The notes: generated by a model not told the origin, from the letters alone. A stretch of DNA of 64,000 nucleotides from Magnetospirillum sp. UT-4 (GCF_902729435.1 NZ_CACVCG010000057.1:140170-204169); one strand, 5' to 3'; numbered from the stretch's first letter, positions 35,943-47,825 are shown. Numbers and translations: made by a program.

Positions 35943-36116
35943 AGGCGCGCGGCCTAATTCACGTTTGACAGGCCGGGGCGGTTTGGCTAATCCTGGGCCT
36001 GACTCCGAGGGGCCGGACCAAGCCCCATTCCCCCGAAAGCGCCATCCGTTCCGAGAATGACCTCGGAATCCCCATTTCTGCGATGGGCGGCGCGTCATCC
36101 AACCGGACCCGCCCCC

Positions 36117-37373
36117 ATGCACCTTCAGGAACTCAAGAAGAAGTCGCCGGCCGAACTGCTCGCCTTTGCCGAGGAGCTGCAGATCGAGAACGCCAGCACC
36201 CTCAGGAAGCAGGACATGATGTTCGCCATCCTGAAGCAGCTGGCGGACAACGACACCCCCATCTACGGCGACGGCGTGCTCGAGATCCTGCAGGACGGCT
36301 TCGGCTTCCTGCGCAGCCCCGAGGCCAACTACCTGCCCGGCCCCGACGACATCTACGTCAGCCCCAGCCAGGTCCGCCGCTTCAGCCTGCGCACCGGCGA
36401 CACGGTGGAGGGCCAGATCCGGGCGCCCAAGGACGGCGAGCGCTACTTCGCCCTGCTCAAGGTCAACGCCATCAATTTCGAGCCGCCGGAGAACGTGCGT
36501 CACCGCATCAACTTCGACAACCTGACCCCGCTCTATCCCGACGAGAAGCTGAAGCTGGAGATCGAGGATCCCACCCGCAAGGATCTCACCACCCGGGTGA
36601 TCGACCTGGTGGCTCCGGTGGGCAAGGGCCAGCGCGCCCTGATCGTGGCGCCGCCCCGCACCGGCAAGACGGTGATGCTGCAGAACATCGCCCACGCCAT
36701 CAGCCTCAACCACCCCGAGGTCTACCTGATCGTCCTGCTCATCGACGAGCGCCCCGAGGAGGTCACCGACATGGCCCGCTCGGTCAAGGGCGAGGTCATC
36801 AGCTCCACCTTCGACGAGCCGGCCAGCCGCCACGTCCAGGTCACCGAGATGGTGCTGGAGAAGGCCAAGCGCCTGGTCGAGCACAAGCGCGACGTGGTCA
36901 TCCTGCTGGATTCCATCACCCGCCTGGCGCGCGCCTACAACACCGTGGTGCCCAGCTCGGGCAAGGTGCTGACCGGCGGCGTCGATGCCAACGCCCTGCA
37001 GCGGCCCAAGCGCTTCTTCGGCGCCGCCCGCAACATCGAGGAGGGCGGCTCGCTGTCCATCGTCGCCACCGCGCTGATCGACACCGGCAGCCGCATGGAC
37101 GAGGTGATCTTCGAGGAGTTCAAGGGCACCGGCAATTCCGAGATCATCCTGGACCGCAAGCTGTCGGACAAGCGCACCTTCCCGGCCATCGACATCACCA
37201 AGTCGGGCACCCGCAAGGAAGAGCTGCTGGTCGACAAGGGCGTGCTGTCCAAGATGTGGGTGCTGCGCCGCATCCTGATGCCCATGGGCGTCATGGACGC
37301 CATGGAATTCCTGGTGGACAAGCTGAAGCAGTCGAAGACCAACTCCGACTTCTTCGACGCCATGAATTCCTAG
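36117..37373 (+). CDS. rho: Transcription termination factor Rho
   Basis: A 418-residue hexameric RNA helicase. N-terminal domain [14 protein letters not shown], the cold-shock RNA-binding fold with [17 protein letters not shown], Walker [13 protein letters not shown], Walker [17 protein letters not shown] and the arginine-rich secondary site are intact. The ATG at 36117 gives the usual start MHLQEL; an upstream in-frame ATG at 36057 would add 20 unconserved residues. The stop is followed directly by an inverted repeat. Confidence 0.97.
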   Translation: MHLQELKKKSPAELLAFAEELQIENASTLRKQDMMFAILKQLADNDTPIYGDGVLEILQDGFGFLRSPEANYLPGPDDIYVSPSQVRRFSLRTGDTVEGQIRAPKDGERYFALLKVNAINFEPPENVRHRINFDNLTPLYPDEKLKLEIEDPTRKDLTTRVIDLVAPVGKGQRALIVAPPRTGKTVMLQNIAHAISLNHPEVYLIVLLIDERPEEVTDMARSVKGEVISSTFDEPASRHVQVTEMVLEKAKRLVEHKRDVVILLDSITRLARAYNTVVPSSGKVLTGGVDANALQRPKRFFGAARNIEEGGSLSIVATALIDTGSRMDEVIFEEFKGTGNSEIILDRKLSDKRTFPAIDITKSGTRKEELLVDKGVLSKMWVLRRILMPMGVMDAMEFLVDKLKQSKTNSDFFDAMNS

Positions 37374-37380
37374 GCCGATA

Positions 37381-37484
37381 CTCCCTCCCCCTGGTGGGGA
37401 GGGTTGGGGTGGGGGGCTGCTGCCGTCCGGTCTTGCGGCCACCGACCCCACCCCCGGCCCCTCCCCATGGAAGGGGAGGGGGAG
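37381..37484. repeat. Extragenic inverted-repeat element (CTCCCTCCCC family)
   Basis: The left part (37381-37416, CTCCC/GGGGAGGG then GGGTGGGGG) is an inverted relative of the right part (37445-37484, CCCCACCCCC then CCCTCCCC/GGGGAGGGGGAG). Each half is itself a hairpin. It separates rho from the convergent small membrane protein gene and may also end its transcript. Confidence 0.7.
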
Positions 37485-37491
37485 CGCCGCC

Positions 37492-38058
37492 CTACCGGTC
37501 CTCCGGCATCCGCGGCCGGGTGGTGTGGGCCTTGGCCTTGCTTTTCCAGTCATCGACCGGGGCGATGTCGTCCAGCGTGTGATGGGCGGCCTTGCCCGGG
37601 CCGCGCCGGGCGCCGGGCAGCTCCGTCTTGTCGAGGTGCAGGTCGCGGGCGGCCTCTTCCGGGCTTTGCGTCTGGGTGTGCTTGAAGGCGCGCTGTTTCC
37701 AGTCGCCGCCCGCCTCCTGGTGGTGCCCCGGGTTGAGCGGCACCGGATGGCGGCCGAGAAAGCTGGACAGCCACACCGTGGCGATGATCGGCGGCACGAT
37801 CACCAGCAGGAAGCGCGACGACAGGTTCCAGAAGGTGTCGCGCCCGCTTTCGACGATGATCTCCTCCTTGCATTGGTAGCGCTGCTTGAAGGTGCCCTGG
37901 CACTCGGCTTCCATGCGGTCCTTGACCGACGAGCTGCTGTGATGGGCGACGGCGCTTTCGGGCAGGGTGGTCCACATCAGCCAGCCGATGCCGGCCATCC
38001 AGGCCAGGCATGCGGCGGTCACCAGGGACACCAGCGTCGAACGTTGAGCCTTGGTCAT
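37492..38058 (-). CDS. Hypothetical two-helix membrane protein
   Basis: A 188-residue protein I do not recognise. Two hydrophobic helices lie at about residues 9-31 and 81-102, with a short loop containing two cysteines (AECQGTFKQRYQCKEE) between them, on the periplasmic side if the N-terminus is inside. The last 80 residues are hydrophilic. A possible disulfide in the loop is inference. It lies 53 bp after the quinone reductase gene. Confidence 0.65.
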   Translation of the reverse strand: MTKAQRSTLVSLVTAACLAWMAGIGWLMWTTLPESAVAHHSSSSVKDRMEAECQGTFKQRYQCKEEIIVESGRDTFWNLSSRFLLVIVPPIIATVWLSSFLGRHPVPLNPGHHQEAGGDWKQRAFKHTQTQSPEEAARDLHLDKTELPGARRGPGKAAHHTLDDIAPVDDWKSKAKAHTTRPRMPEDR

Positions 38059-38111
38059 AACTCTCCCTCCGGCGGGCGTGATCGCTCCCGACCGGACGGA
38101 TTATACGATTG

Positions 38112-39086
38112 TCAGGGCATCAGGACCAGAGACCCGGTGGTCTTGCGTGATTCCAGGTCGGCATGGGCGCGGGCGGCCTGGGCCAGGGGGTAGCGGTCGG
38201 CGACCTCGATGCGGACGATGCCCCGTTCCACCACCTCGAACAGCTCGGCGGCGCTGGCCACCAGGTCCTCGCGCCGGGCGGTGTAGGTCATCAGGGTCGG
38301 CCGCGCCAGCATCAGCGAGCCCTTGGCCGACAGCATGCCGATGTCGAAGGGCGGCACCTTGCCCGAGCTGTTGCCGAAGCTGACCATCATGCCCAGCGGC
38401 CGCAGGCAGTCCAGCGACCCCATGAAGGTCTCGGCCCCCACCGAATCGTAGACCACCGCCACGCCGGCGCCGCCGGTAAGCTCGCGGGTGCGGGCGGTGA
38501 AATCCTCGCGGCTGTAGACGATGGCATGGTCGCAGCCATGGGCGCGGGCCAGCTCGGCCTTGGCATCGGAGCCGACGGTGCCGATCACCGTGGCGCCCAG
38601 ATGTTTGGCCCACTGGCACAGGATCAGCCCGACCCCACCGGCGGCGGCATGGATCAGCACGGCATCGCCCGGCTTGACCGCATAGGTGCGACGCAGCAGG
38701 TATTGGGCGGTCATGCCCTTCAGCATCATGGCGGCGGCGGTGTCGTCGGCGATGTCGGATGGAATGGCCACCAGCCGGTGGGCCGGCATCACCCGGCGCT
38801 CGGCATAGGCGCCCATGGGCGGGTTGGCATAGGCGACGCGGTCGCCCGGCCGGAATTCGCTCACCTCCGGCCCCACCGCCTCCACCGTTCCGGCCCCTTC
38901 CAGGCCCAGCACGGTGGGCAGCGGCGTCGGATAGAGGCCGGTGCGGTGGTAGATGTCGATGAAGTTGACACCCACCGCGGTGTGGCGGATCAGCACCTCG
39001 CCGGGGCCGGGAGCGGGGACCTCCACCCCTTCCCAGACCATCGCTTCGGGTCCGCCGGTGCGGTGGATGCGGATCGCCTTGGTCAT
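38112..39086 (-). CDS. NADPH:quinone reductase-like zinc-independent dehydrogenase
   Basis: A 324-residue medium-chain dehydrogenase of the quinone oxidoreductase group. The catalytic-domain VGVNFIDIYHRTGLYP and cofactor-binding GVGLILCQWAKHLGATVIGTV are diagnostic, and structural zinc cysteines are absent. Likely reduces quinones or unsaturated carbonyls with NADPH. It follows the alkyltransferase gene by 12 bp in the unit DUF255-ogt-qor. Confidence 0.92.
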   Translation of the reverse strand: MTKAIRIHRTGGPEAMVWEGVEVPAPGPGEVLIRHTAVGVNFIDIYHRTGLYPTPLPTVLGLEGAGTVEAVGPEVSEFRPGDRVAYANPPMGAYAERRVMPAHRLVAIPSDIADDTAAAMMLKGMTAQYLLRRTYAVKPGDAVLIHAAAGGVGLILCQWAKHLGATVIGTVGSDAKAELARAHGCDHAIVYSREDFTARTRELTGGAGVAVVYDSVGAETFMGSLDCLRPLGMMVSFGNSSGKVPPFDIGMLSAKGSLMLARPTLMTYTARREDLVASAAELFEVVERGIVRIEVADRYPLAQAARAHADLESRKTTGSLVLMP

Positions 39087-39098
39087 TTCGGGACTCCC

Positions 39099-39554
39099 TT
39101 AATCCAATACCCCCTCCAGCCTGAGCAGGAAGCGCTTGGTGTCGATGCCGTCCATGCCGGAATAGCCGCCCAGGCGGCCATCGGCGCCCAGCACCCGGTG
39201 GCAGGGGACGATGATCGGTATGGGGTTGCGGCCGCAGGCGCCGCCGAGGGCGCGCGGGGCGGTTCCCAGCTCCTGCGCCAGCGCGCCGTAGCTGCGCACC
39301 GCGCCGTAGGGGATGGCGGCCAGGGCCGCCCATACCTTGCGCTGGAAGGCGGTGCCCAGGGGCGCCAGCGGCAGGTCGAAATCCCTGCGGCTGCCGTTGA
39401 AATAGGCTTCGAGCTGGCGGCAGGCCTCCTCCAGCACCGGCGCCGGCGGCTCCGGGCTTTCCGGCGGCCAGCCCCATTCGACGGCGACGATGGCGCCGTT
39501 CTCCTCGAACAGGGTCAGCGGCCCCACCGGGCTGTTATAGGCGATCAGGCTCAT
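39099..39554 (-). CDS. ogt: Methylated-DNA--protein-cysteine methyltransferase
   Basis: A 151-residue repair protein that takes alkyl groups from O6-alkylguanine onto its own cysteine, in the motif PIIVPCHRVLG. The SYGALAQELGTAPRALGGACGRNP segment is the helix-turn-helix that grips DNA. It lacks the Ada regulatory domain. It starts 9 bp after the DUF255 gene. Confidence 0.94.
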   Translation of the reverse strand: MSLIAYNSPVGPLTLFEENGAIVAVEWGWPPESPEPPAPVLEEACRQLEAYFNGSRRDFDLPLAPLGTAFQRKVWAALAAIPYGAVRSYGALAQELGTAPRALGGACGRNPIPIIVPCHRVLGADGRLGGYSGMDGIDTKRFLLRLEGVLD

Positions 39555-39563
39555 GGCGGAAGC

Positions 39564-41519
39564 TTAACCCGCCGTCAAGGTCGCCCGCAACGTCTCGGCA
39601 TCGGCGATGGGCGGCAGGCAGGCGGACTGGCGGCACACCACCGCCTGGGCCGGTCCGACCGCATGCTGGAGCACCGCCGTCGGCAACGCCACCGCCGCCA
39701 CCGCCCGCAGCAGCGCCGCCTTGGCCGCGCCGTCGCCGCCCACGGCGATCTCCACCGGCGCCGCCAGCTGCTCGAAGGCGGCCAGCATCGCGGTCATGTT
39801 GGCGAAATGGTCGCGCACCGCCGCCGAGAAGGAGGCCACCACCGCCTCGGCCCGGCGCAGATGGGCATCCTCGCCGGTGACCTGGCCCAGCCGGGCCAGC
39901 ACCTGCGCCATGATTCCGTTGCCCGAGGGCACCGCGTGGTCATGGAACGCCTTGGTCCGCGCCACCAGGTCCGAGGCATCGTCGGCGCCCATGAAATAGC
40001 CGCCCTCGGCCGCGTCCCAATGATGGTGATCGGCCGCCGCCACCCAGATCCCGGCCTTCTCCAGATAGGCGCCGTCACCGGTCGCCTGATGAAGGGCGAG
40101 GGCGGCGCGGGCCATGTGGGCGAGGTCGTCCAGCAGCCCGGTCGCCGACACCCGCCCCAGCCGCATGGAATGGGCGAGGCGGCCGCCGGGCAGGGCCATG
40201 CGCAACGCCACCGCGTCGAAGGCGGTGCGGGCGGCGTCCAGCCAGTCGGGGCGGTCGAAGACGAAGGCGGCCTGGGCCAGGGCGGCGATCATCATGCCGT
40301 TCCAGTCGGCCAGCACCTTGTCGTCGCGACCGGGGCGCGGCCGCGTCTCCCGTTCCCGCCACAATATCTGGCGGGCGGTGGCGAGCACATCCTCAATCCC
40401 TTGCGGTTGTGGCTGGTGGTTGCGGTGGAGGATGCTGACCCCCTCCCAGTTGCCGCCGGGCCGGACGTCGTAGGCCATGGCGAACCAGCGCGCCGCCTCG
40501 GGGTCCAGCAGGCTTTCCACCTGCTCGGCGGTCCAGGTGTAGAAGCGGCCCTCGTGTCCCTCGGAATCGGCGTCCAGGGTGGCGGCGAAGGCGCCGTGCT
40601 CGGCGATCATCTCGCGCAGGACCCAGCCCACGGTCTCGGCGACCCGCTCGGCATAAAGCGGAGTGCTGGTCTCCTGCCAGGCCAGGGTGAGCAGCTCGAT
40701 CAGCTGGGCGTTGTCATAGAGCATCTTCTCGAAATGCGGCGCCAGCCAGACCTCGTCGGTGGAATAGCGCATGAAGCCGCCGCCCAGGTGGTCGTAGATG
40801 CCGCCGTGGCAGAGGTGCTCGAGGGTCAGCGTCACCGCGTCGCGCAGCGCCTTGTCGCCGGTGCGCAGGTAGGCCCGCCACAGGAAGTCGAAGATGCCCG
40901 GCTGGGGGAATTTGGGTGCCCCCTGCAGGCCGCCATGGTGGGTGTCGACCGCCCCCAGCAGCCGCCGTGCCCCCTCGTCGAGCAGGGCCATGTCGAGGTG
41001 GCCGGCGCCGGGCGAGCGGCCCTCGCGCTCCAGCCCGGCCTTCAGCGCCTCCACATTGTCCTTCACCCGGTCCGGCGCCCGGCGCCACGAATCGTCCACC
41101 GCCCGCATCACCTCGGGGAAGGACGGCCGGCCGTAGCGCGGCACCGGCGGGAAATAGGTGCCGCCCCAGAACGGCTCGCCGTCGGGGGTGCAGAACATGG
41201 TCAGCGGCCAGCCGCCGTGCTGACCCATCATGGCCAGCGCCTGCTGGTAGATGGCGTCGAGGTCGGGCCGTTCCTCGCGGTCGATCTTGATGTTGACGAA
41301 CAGCCGGTTCATCTCGGCGGCGATGGCCTCGTCCTCGAAGCATTCATGGGCCATCACGTGGCACCAGTGGCACGCGGCGTAGCCGATGGACAGCAGGATC
41401 GGCCGGCTCTCCGCCTTGGCCTCGGCCAGGGCCTCGGGACCCCAGGGCCGCCACGCCACCGGGTTGGCGGCATGTTGCAGAAGATAGGGGCTGGTCTCCC
41501 CGGCGAGGCGGTTGGTCAT
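39564..41519 (-). CDS. DUF255 thioredoxin-domain protein (YyaL/SSP411-like)
   Basis: A 651-residue protein. N-terminal thioredoxin-like DUF255 domain (about residues 1-165) opens with [15 protein letters not shown] and has [10 protein letters not shown] in the redox position; the rest is an alpha/alpha-barrel like those of six-hairpin glycosidases or epimerases. Family function is unsettled. The start ATG at 41519 is the family N-terminus. It begins the unit DUF255-ogt-qor and diverges from the DUF6489 gene. Confidence 0.92.
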   Translation of the reverse strand: MTNRLAGETSPYLLQHAANPVAWRPWGPEALAEAKAESRPILLSIGYAACHWCHVMAHECFEDEAIAAEMNRLFVNIKIDREERPDLDAIYQQALAMMGQHGGWPLTMFCTPDGEPFWGGTYFPPVPRYGRPSFPEVMRAVDDSWRRAPDRVKDNVEALKAGLEREGRSPGAGHLDMALLDEGARRLLGAVDTHHGGLQGAPKFPQPGIFDFLWRAYLRTGDKALRDAVTLTLEHLCHGGIYDHLGGGFMRYSTDEVWLAPHFEKMLYDNAQLIELLTLAWQETSTPLYAERVAETVGWVLREMIAEHGAFAATLDADSEGHEGRFYTWTAEQVESLLDPEAARWFAMAYDVRPGGNWEGVSILHRNHQPQPQGIEDVLATARQILWRERETRPRPGRDDKVLADWNGMMIAALAQAAFVFDRPDWLDAARTAFDAVALRMALPGGRLAHSMRLGRVSATGLLDDLAHMARAALALHQATGDGAYLEKAGIWVAAADHHHWDAAEGGYFMGADDASDLVARTKAFHDHAVPSGNGIMAQVLARLGQVTGEDAHLRRAEAVVASFSAAVRDHFANMTAMLAAFEQLAAPVEIAVGGDGAAKAALLRAVAAVALPTAVLQHAVGPAQAVVCRQSACLPPIADAETLRATLTAG

Positions 41520-41608
41520 GGGATGTACCTTATGAGTCGGCGTTGCGCAGGCGGGGTCGAAGGCTTAGTTTGGGTCGCCGGTCGGGTTTCGCAAGGCGAG
41601 GTAACGCG

Positions 41609-41866
41609 ATGAAGATCACCGTGGACGTGGATTGCACCCCCGAGGAAGCCCGCGCCTTCCTGGGCCTGCCCGACGTCAAGCCCATGCAGGACGCCCTGCT
41701 GAAGCAGGTCGAGGAACGCATGACCGCCACCCTGCATGCCATGGAGCCCGAGGCCATGATCAAGACCTGGCTGCCGGCCGGGGTGCAGGGGATGGAACAG
41801 CTGCAGAAGATGTTCTGGTCCCAGTTCGCCGGCGGCGGCCGACGCGACAGGAAGGATCCGGGATGA
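41609..41866 (+). CDS. DUF6489-type small protein
   Basis: An 85-residue protein starting MKITVDVDCTPEEARAFLGLPDVKP, resembling small alphaproteobacterial proteins annotated DUF6489; function unknown. AGGCGAGG precedes the ATG. Its stop overlaps the start of the ferredoxin gene by four bases, so the pair is coupled. Confidence 0.8.
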   Translation: MKITVDVDCTPEEARAFLGLPDVKPMQDALLKQVEERMTATLHAMEPEAMIKTWLPAGVQGMEQLQKMFWSQFAGGGRRDRKDPG

Positions 41867-42228
41867 TCGCCGACCCCAAGCCCTATTACCGCATCCACCT
41901 GTTCGCCTGCACCAATCGCCGCCCCGAGGGCCATCCCAGGGGCTCGTGCGGCGCCCGGGGAGCCGAGGGGTTGCGCGACTACCTCAAGGCGCGGGCCAAG
42001 GAACTGGGGCTGAAGGACGTGCGGGTCAATTCCGCCGGCTGCCTCGACCGCTGCGAGCTGGGGCCGGTGATGGTGATCTACCCCGAGGGGGTCTGGTACG
42101 CCTACCGCACCCACGCCGACCTGGACGAGATCCTGGATGTCCACCTGATCAAGGGCGGCCGCGTCGCCCGCCTGCTGCTGCAGCCCGACGCCCAACCAGC
42201 CGACGCCCAGCCCGCCGACGCGTCCTGA
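41863..42228 (+). CDS. Thioredoxin-like [2Fe-2S] ferredoxin
   Basis: A 121-residue ferredoxin of the thioredoxin fold. Four cysteines suit one [2Fe-2S] cluster: FACTNRRP, SCGARG and AGCLDRCELGP; GVWYAY completes the fold. The tail has a direct repeat (QPADAQPADA). It is likely an electron carrier for an unknown partner. It is followed after one base by mnmE. Confidence 0.88.
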   Translation: MIADPKPYYRIHLFACTNRRPEGHPRGSCGARGAEGLRDYLKARAKELGLKDVRVNSAGCLDRCELGPVMVIYPEGVWYAYRTHADLDEILDVHLIKGGRVARLLLQPDAQPADAQPADAS

Positions 42229-42229
42229 C

Positions 42230-43543
42230 GTGGACAGCCGGGACACCGTCTTCGCATTGGCCAGCGCCAGGGGGCGGGCCGGCATCGCCGTGTTCCGCCT
42301 GTCCGGGCCGGCGGCGGGACCGGCGCTCGCCACCCTGAGCGGCAAGCCGCTGCCCGAGCCACGTAAGGCGCGGCTCGTGCGCCTCGGCCATGGCGGCGAG
42401 GCCATCGACGACGGCATCGCCCTGTGGTTTCCCGGCCCGGCCAGCTTCACCGGCGAGGACGTCGCCGAGCTGCATGTGCACGGCGGCCGCGCGGTGGCGG
42501 CAGCACTGGCCGAGGCGCTGCTCGATCTCGGCCTGCGCCCGGCCGAGGCGGGGGAGTTCTCGCGCCGGGCCTTCCTCGCCGGCAAGCTCGACCTCACCCG
42601 CGCCGAGGCCATCGCCGACCTGGTCGAGGCCGAGACCGCGGCGCAGCGGCGCCAGGCCCTGCGCCAGCTGGACGGCGGCCTGATGCGGCTGGCGGACGGA
42701 TGGCGCGAGCGCCTGATCCGCGCCATCGCCCTGACCGAGGCGGCCATCGACTTCTCCGACGAGGGTATTCCCGACGGCGTGATCGACGAGGCCGCCACCC
42801 TGGCCGCCGCCCTGGCCGCCGAGCTGACGGCCCACCTGTCGGCCGATCACCGCGCCGAACGGCTGCGCGACGGCATCGACGTCGCCATCCTGGGGGCGCC
42901 CAACGCCGGCAAGTCCAGCCTGCTCAACGCCATCGCCGGCCGCGACGTGGCCATCGTCTCCGAGACCGCCGGCACCACCCGCGACGTCATCGAGGTCCAT
43001 CTCGACCTGGGCGGCTGGCCGGTGGTGCTGGCCGACACCGCCGGCCTGCGCGAGGCCGCCGAGGCGGTGGAGGCCGAAGGGATACGGCGCGCCCTGGCTC
43101 GGGCCGAGGCCGCCGACCTCAAGCTGGCGGTGTTCGACGGCACCCGGCTGCCGGAGATGGACGCCGCCACGCGGGCGATCCTTGACGGCGACACCCTGGT
43201 GGTGGTCAACAAGAGCGACCTGGCGCCCAGTCCGGCCGACCCGCCGGCCCTGATGGTCTCGGCCCGCACCGGCGAGGGGCTGGACGGTCTGCTGACGGCG
43301 CTGACCGCCGCGGTGGCGTCCCGCTTCGAAGTGAACGCGGCGCCGGCCCTGACCCGGGCGCGGCACCGGGCGGCGGCGGCCGAGGCGGCGGCGGCGCTGG
43401 GGCGCTTCGACCCCGCGAGCGGCATCGAACTGGCGGCCGAAGAATTGCGCCGCGCCGCCCATGCCATCGGCCGCCTTACCGGCCGGGTCGAGGTTGACGA
43501 GGTGCTGGACGTGGTGTTCGGATCCTTTTGCATTGGGAAATAG
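42230..43543 (+). CDS. mnmE: tRNA modification GTPase MnmE
   Basis: A 437-residue GTPase that, with MnmG, installs the cmnm5 group on wobble uridine of certain tRNAs. The N-terminal folate-binding domain opens DTVFALASARGRAGIAVFRLSG; the inserted G domain has GAPNAGKSSLLN, DTAGLRE and NKSDL; the C-terminal motif FCIGK with its conserved cysteine ends the protein. The start is a GTG one base after the ferredoxin stop, with no clear ribosome-binding site, so translation probably re-initiates. Confidence 0.96.
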   Translation: MDSRDTVFALASARGRAGIAVFRLSGPAAGPALATLSGKPLPEPRKARLVRLGHGGEAIDDGIALWFPGPASFTGEDVAELHVHGGRAVAAALAEALLDLGLRPAEAGEFSRRAFLAGKLDLTRAEAIADLVEAETAAQRRQALRQLDGGLMRLADGWRERLIRAIALTEAAIDFSDEGIPDGVIDEAATLAAALAAELTAHLSADHRAERLRDGIDVAILGAPNAGKSSLLNAIAGRDVAIVSETAGTTRDVIEVHLDLGGWPVVLADTAGLREAAEAVEAEGIRRALARAEAADLKLAVFDGTRLPEMDAATRAILDGDTLVVVNKSDLAPSPADPPALMVSARTGEGLDGLLTALTAAVASRFEVNAAPALTRARHRAAAAEAAAALGRFDPASGIELAAEELRRAAHAIGRLTGRVEVDEVLDVVFGSFCIGK

Positions 43544-43549
43544 TTTCAC

Positions 43550-45418
<1,869 letters not shown>

Positions 45419-45447
45419 TGGGTCGGCGCGTTCGGACCACAAGATAT

Positions 45448-45463
45448 TGTTTCACGTGAAACA
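45448..45463. other. Consensus parS site between mnmG and rsmG
   Basis: TGTTTCACGTGAAACA, a 16/16 match to the bacterial parS consensus and a perfect palindrome. It lies 30 bp after mnmG and just before the rsmG ribosome-binding site, 0.6 kb from parA. Confidence 0.95.
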
Positions 45464-45473
45464 GGGGAGGGGG

Positions 45474-46085
45474 ATGAGTCCGGACGACTTCCAGGCCGAG
45501 ACCGGCGCCGATGCCGCGACCATGGCCCGCCTGTCCGCCTATGCCGAGCTGCTGCGGCGCTGGCAGGCCCGCATCAACCTGGTCGGGCCCGACACGCTGC
45601 CCGATCTGTGGCACCGCCATTTTTTCGACTCGGCCCAGCTTATCCCCCTGCTTCCACAAACCGTCCACAGACTTGTGGACATGGGCTCCGGCGCCGGCTT
45701 CCCCGGCCTGGTCCTGGCCGCCATGGGGGTGCCCGACGTCCACCTGATCGAGAGCGATTCCCGCAAATGCGCCTTCCTGCGCGAGGCGGCGCGGGTGATG
45801 GCGGTGACGGTGACGGTCCACAATTCCCGCATCGAGGCGGTGGAGCCCTTGGGCGCCGACGTGGTCACCGCCCGCGCCCTGGCGCCGCTCCATAGGCTGT
45901 TCGGGTGGGCCGAACGCCACCTGTTGCCGGGCGGACACGCCCTGTTCCTGAAGGGCCGCGCGGTGGAAGACGAATTGACCGAGGCCGGCAAAGAATGGAA
46001 TATCGCGCTGGGCCGCATTCCCTCCCGGACGGATGCGGCCGCAACCATTCTTCACTGCCGAGAGGTCCGACGTGGTCGAGCGTAG
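45474..46085 (+). CDS. rsmG: 16S rRNA (guanine527-N7)-methyltransferase
   Basis: A 203-residue methyltransferase modifying G527 of 16S rRNA. NLVGPDT and HFFDSAQL open the fold, SAM motif VDMGSGAGFPG is at residues 68-78, and TARALAPL and LFLKGR follow. The ATG at 45474 has AGGGGAGGGGG before it; a longer reading would translate through parS. Its 3' end overlaps parA by 14 bases. Confidence 0.96.
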   Translation: MSPDDFQAETGADAATMARLSAYAELLRRWQARINLVGPDTLPDLWHRHFFDSAQLIPLLPQTVHRLVDMGSGAGFPGLVLAAMGVPDVHLIESDSRKCAFLREAARVMAVTVTVHNSRIEAVEPLGADVVTARALAPLHRLFGWAERHLLPGGHALFLKGRAVEDELTEAGKEWNIALGRIPSRTDAAATILHCREVRRGRA

Positions 46086-46914
46086 CGCCAGCACAGCCCC
46101 CGCGAACGCCCATCGCGGCGCCGCCGCGACATCAACACGCGTCATCGCCGTGGCCAACCAGAAGGGCGGGGTGGGCAAGACCACCACCACCATCAACCTG
46201 GCCACCGCCATGGCCGCCACCAAGAAGTCGGTGCTGATCCTCGATCTCGATCCCCAGGGCAATGCCAGCACCAGCCTGGGGCTGGAGGCGGCGCAGCGGG
46301 CGGTCACCTCGTACCATGTGCTGCTCGGCGAGGTGTCGCTGGGCGAGGCGGTGCAGGAAACCGGCATTCCCGGTCTGGCGCTGGTGCCGGCCGATTCCAA
46401 CCTCTACGGCGCCGATATCGAGCTGGTGGACATGGCGCGGCGCGAGACCCGGCTGAAGGAAGCCCTGGCCGGGGCGGTGGGCGCCTTCGACTACGTGCTG
46501 ATCGACTGCCCGCCGTCGCTGACCCTGCTCACCCTCAACGCCCTGGTCGCCGCCGATTCGGTGATGGTGCCGCTGCAATGCGAGTTCCTGGCCCTGGAGG
46601 GCATCAGCCACCTGATCAAGACCATCGAGGCGGTGCGCAAGGGCTTCAATCCCGGCCTCGATCTGCAGGGCATCGTGCTGACCATGTTCGACAAGCGCAA
46701 CAACCTCTCGGACCAGGTTGCCGCCGACGTGCGCGAGTTCTTCGGCGACAAGGTCTACAAGACGGTGATCCCGCGCAACGTCCGCGTCTCCGAGGCGCCG
46801 TCCCACGGCAAGCCGGTGCTGATCTACGACCATAAATGCTCGGGCGCCGAGGCCTATATCCACCTCGCCTCGGAAGTGCTGAAGCGCGAGCGCGACATGC
46901 GGGCGGGGGCCTGA
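46072..46914 (+). CDS. parA: Chromosome partitioning ATPase ParA
   Basis: A 280-residue deviant-Walker ATPase that moves ParB-parS complexes. Walker A is KGGVGKTTTT (residues 31-40), A' LDLDPQGNAST, B DYVLIDCPPSLTLLTLNAL. The GTG at 46072 is chosen since GAGAGG lies six bases before it; an ATG at 46033 inside rsmG is possible. parB follows after 5 bp. Three parS-like sites are in the 10 kb upstream. Confidence 0.97.
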   Translation: MVERSASTAPANAHRGAAATSTRVIAVANQKGGVGKTTTTINLATAMAATKKSVLILDLDPQGNASTSLGLEAAQRAVTSYHVLLGEVSLGEAVQETGIPGLALVPADSNLYGADIELVDMARRETRLKEALAGAVGAFDYVLIDCPPSLTLLTLNALVAADSVMVPLQCEFLALEGISHLIKTIEAVRKGFNPGLDLQGIVLTMFDKRNNLSDQVAADVREFFGDKVYKTVIPRNVRVSEAPSHGKPVLIYDHKCSGAEAYIHLASEVLKRERDMRAGA

Positions 46915-46919
46915 GACCG

Positions 46920-47825
46920 GTGGCCGAGGAAAAGCGACGCAATCTGGGCCGCGGCCTGTCCGCCCTGCTGGGCGATTCCGGCGTGGCCGCCGCCGCCGTG
47001 GTGATGGACACCGAATCCCGCGCCGCCGCCGCCGGGCCGAAGCCGGCCGGCCTGCGCACCCTGCCCATCGGCCAGCTGAAGCCGGGCAAGTTCCAGCCGC
47101 GCCGCCAGTTCTCCGAGGAGGCCATCGCCGATCTGGCGGAATCGGTGCGCACCAAGGGCGTGCTGCAGCCCATCCTGGTCCGCCCCCATGACGGCGGCTA
47201 CGAGATCATCGCCGGCGAACGGCGCTGGCGCGCCGCCCAGCGCGCCCAGCTGCACGAAGTGCCGGTCATCGTCCGCGAGCTGACCGACAAGGAGGCCCTG
47301 GAGGTCGCCCTGGTCGAGAACCTGCAGCGCCAGGACCTGACCGCGCTGGAGGAGGCCGAGGGCTATCGCCGCCTGGTCGAGGAATTCAGCCACACCCAGG
47401 AGGAGCTGGCGCGCGCCGTGGGCAAGTCGCGCAGCCACGTCGCCAACATGATGCGCCTGCTGGCCCTGCCCGATCCGGTCAAGGGCATGCTGGACCAGGG
47501 CACCCTGTCGGCCGGCCACGCCCGCGCCCTGCTGACCGCCGCCGATCCGGTGGGGCTGGCCCGCCAGGTGGCGGAAAAGCAGCTCAACGTGCGCCAGACC
47601 GAAAAGCTGGCGGCGGCGGGCGGCAAGCCCAAGGCCGGCGGGCGTCCGGCCAAGGCGGCGGCGCGCGATGCCGACACCGCCCAGCTGGAACGTGACATGG
47701 CCGAAATGCTGGGGCTCAAGGTCGACATCCGGCCGCAGGGTCGCGGCGGCGAACTGGTGCTGCATTATTCCAGCCTGGAGCAGCTGGACGACCTGTTGTC
47801 GCGGCTGACCGGCGAACGCAAGTAG
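46920..47825 (+). CDS. parB: Chromosome partitioning protein ParB
   Basis: A 301-residue CTPase clamp that loads at parS. The N-terminal ParA-contact segment (NLGRGLSALLGD) is followed by IIAGERRWRAAQ and ENLQRQDL of the CTP-binding domain, a helix-turn-helix around TQEELARAVGKSRSHVANMMRLL, and a C-terminal dimerisation domain. The GTG start at 46920 lies 5 bp after parA. Confidence 0.97.
   Translation: MAEEKRRNLGRGLSALLGDSGVAAAAVVMDTESRAAAAGPKPAGLRTLPIGQLKPGKFQPRRQFSEEAIADLAESVRTKGVLQPILVRPHDGGYEIIAGERRWRAAQRAQLHEVPVIVRELTDKEALEVALVENLQRQDLTALEEAEGYRRLVEEFSHTQEELARAVGKSRSHVANMMRLLALPDPVKGMLDQGTLSAGHARALLTAADPVGLARQVAEKQLNVRQTEKLAAAGGKPKAGGRPAKAAARDADTAQLERDMAEMLGLKVDIRPQGRGGELVLHYSSLEQLDDLLSRLTGERK

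Noticed and set aside
38163..41612. 1149-codon plus-strand open frame
   Set aside because: It lies opposite three well-recognised genes (qor, ogt, DUF255) and has no family features of its own.
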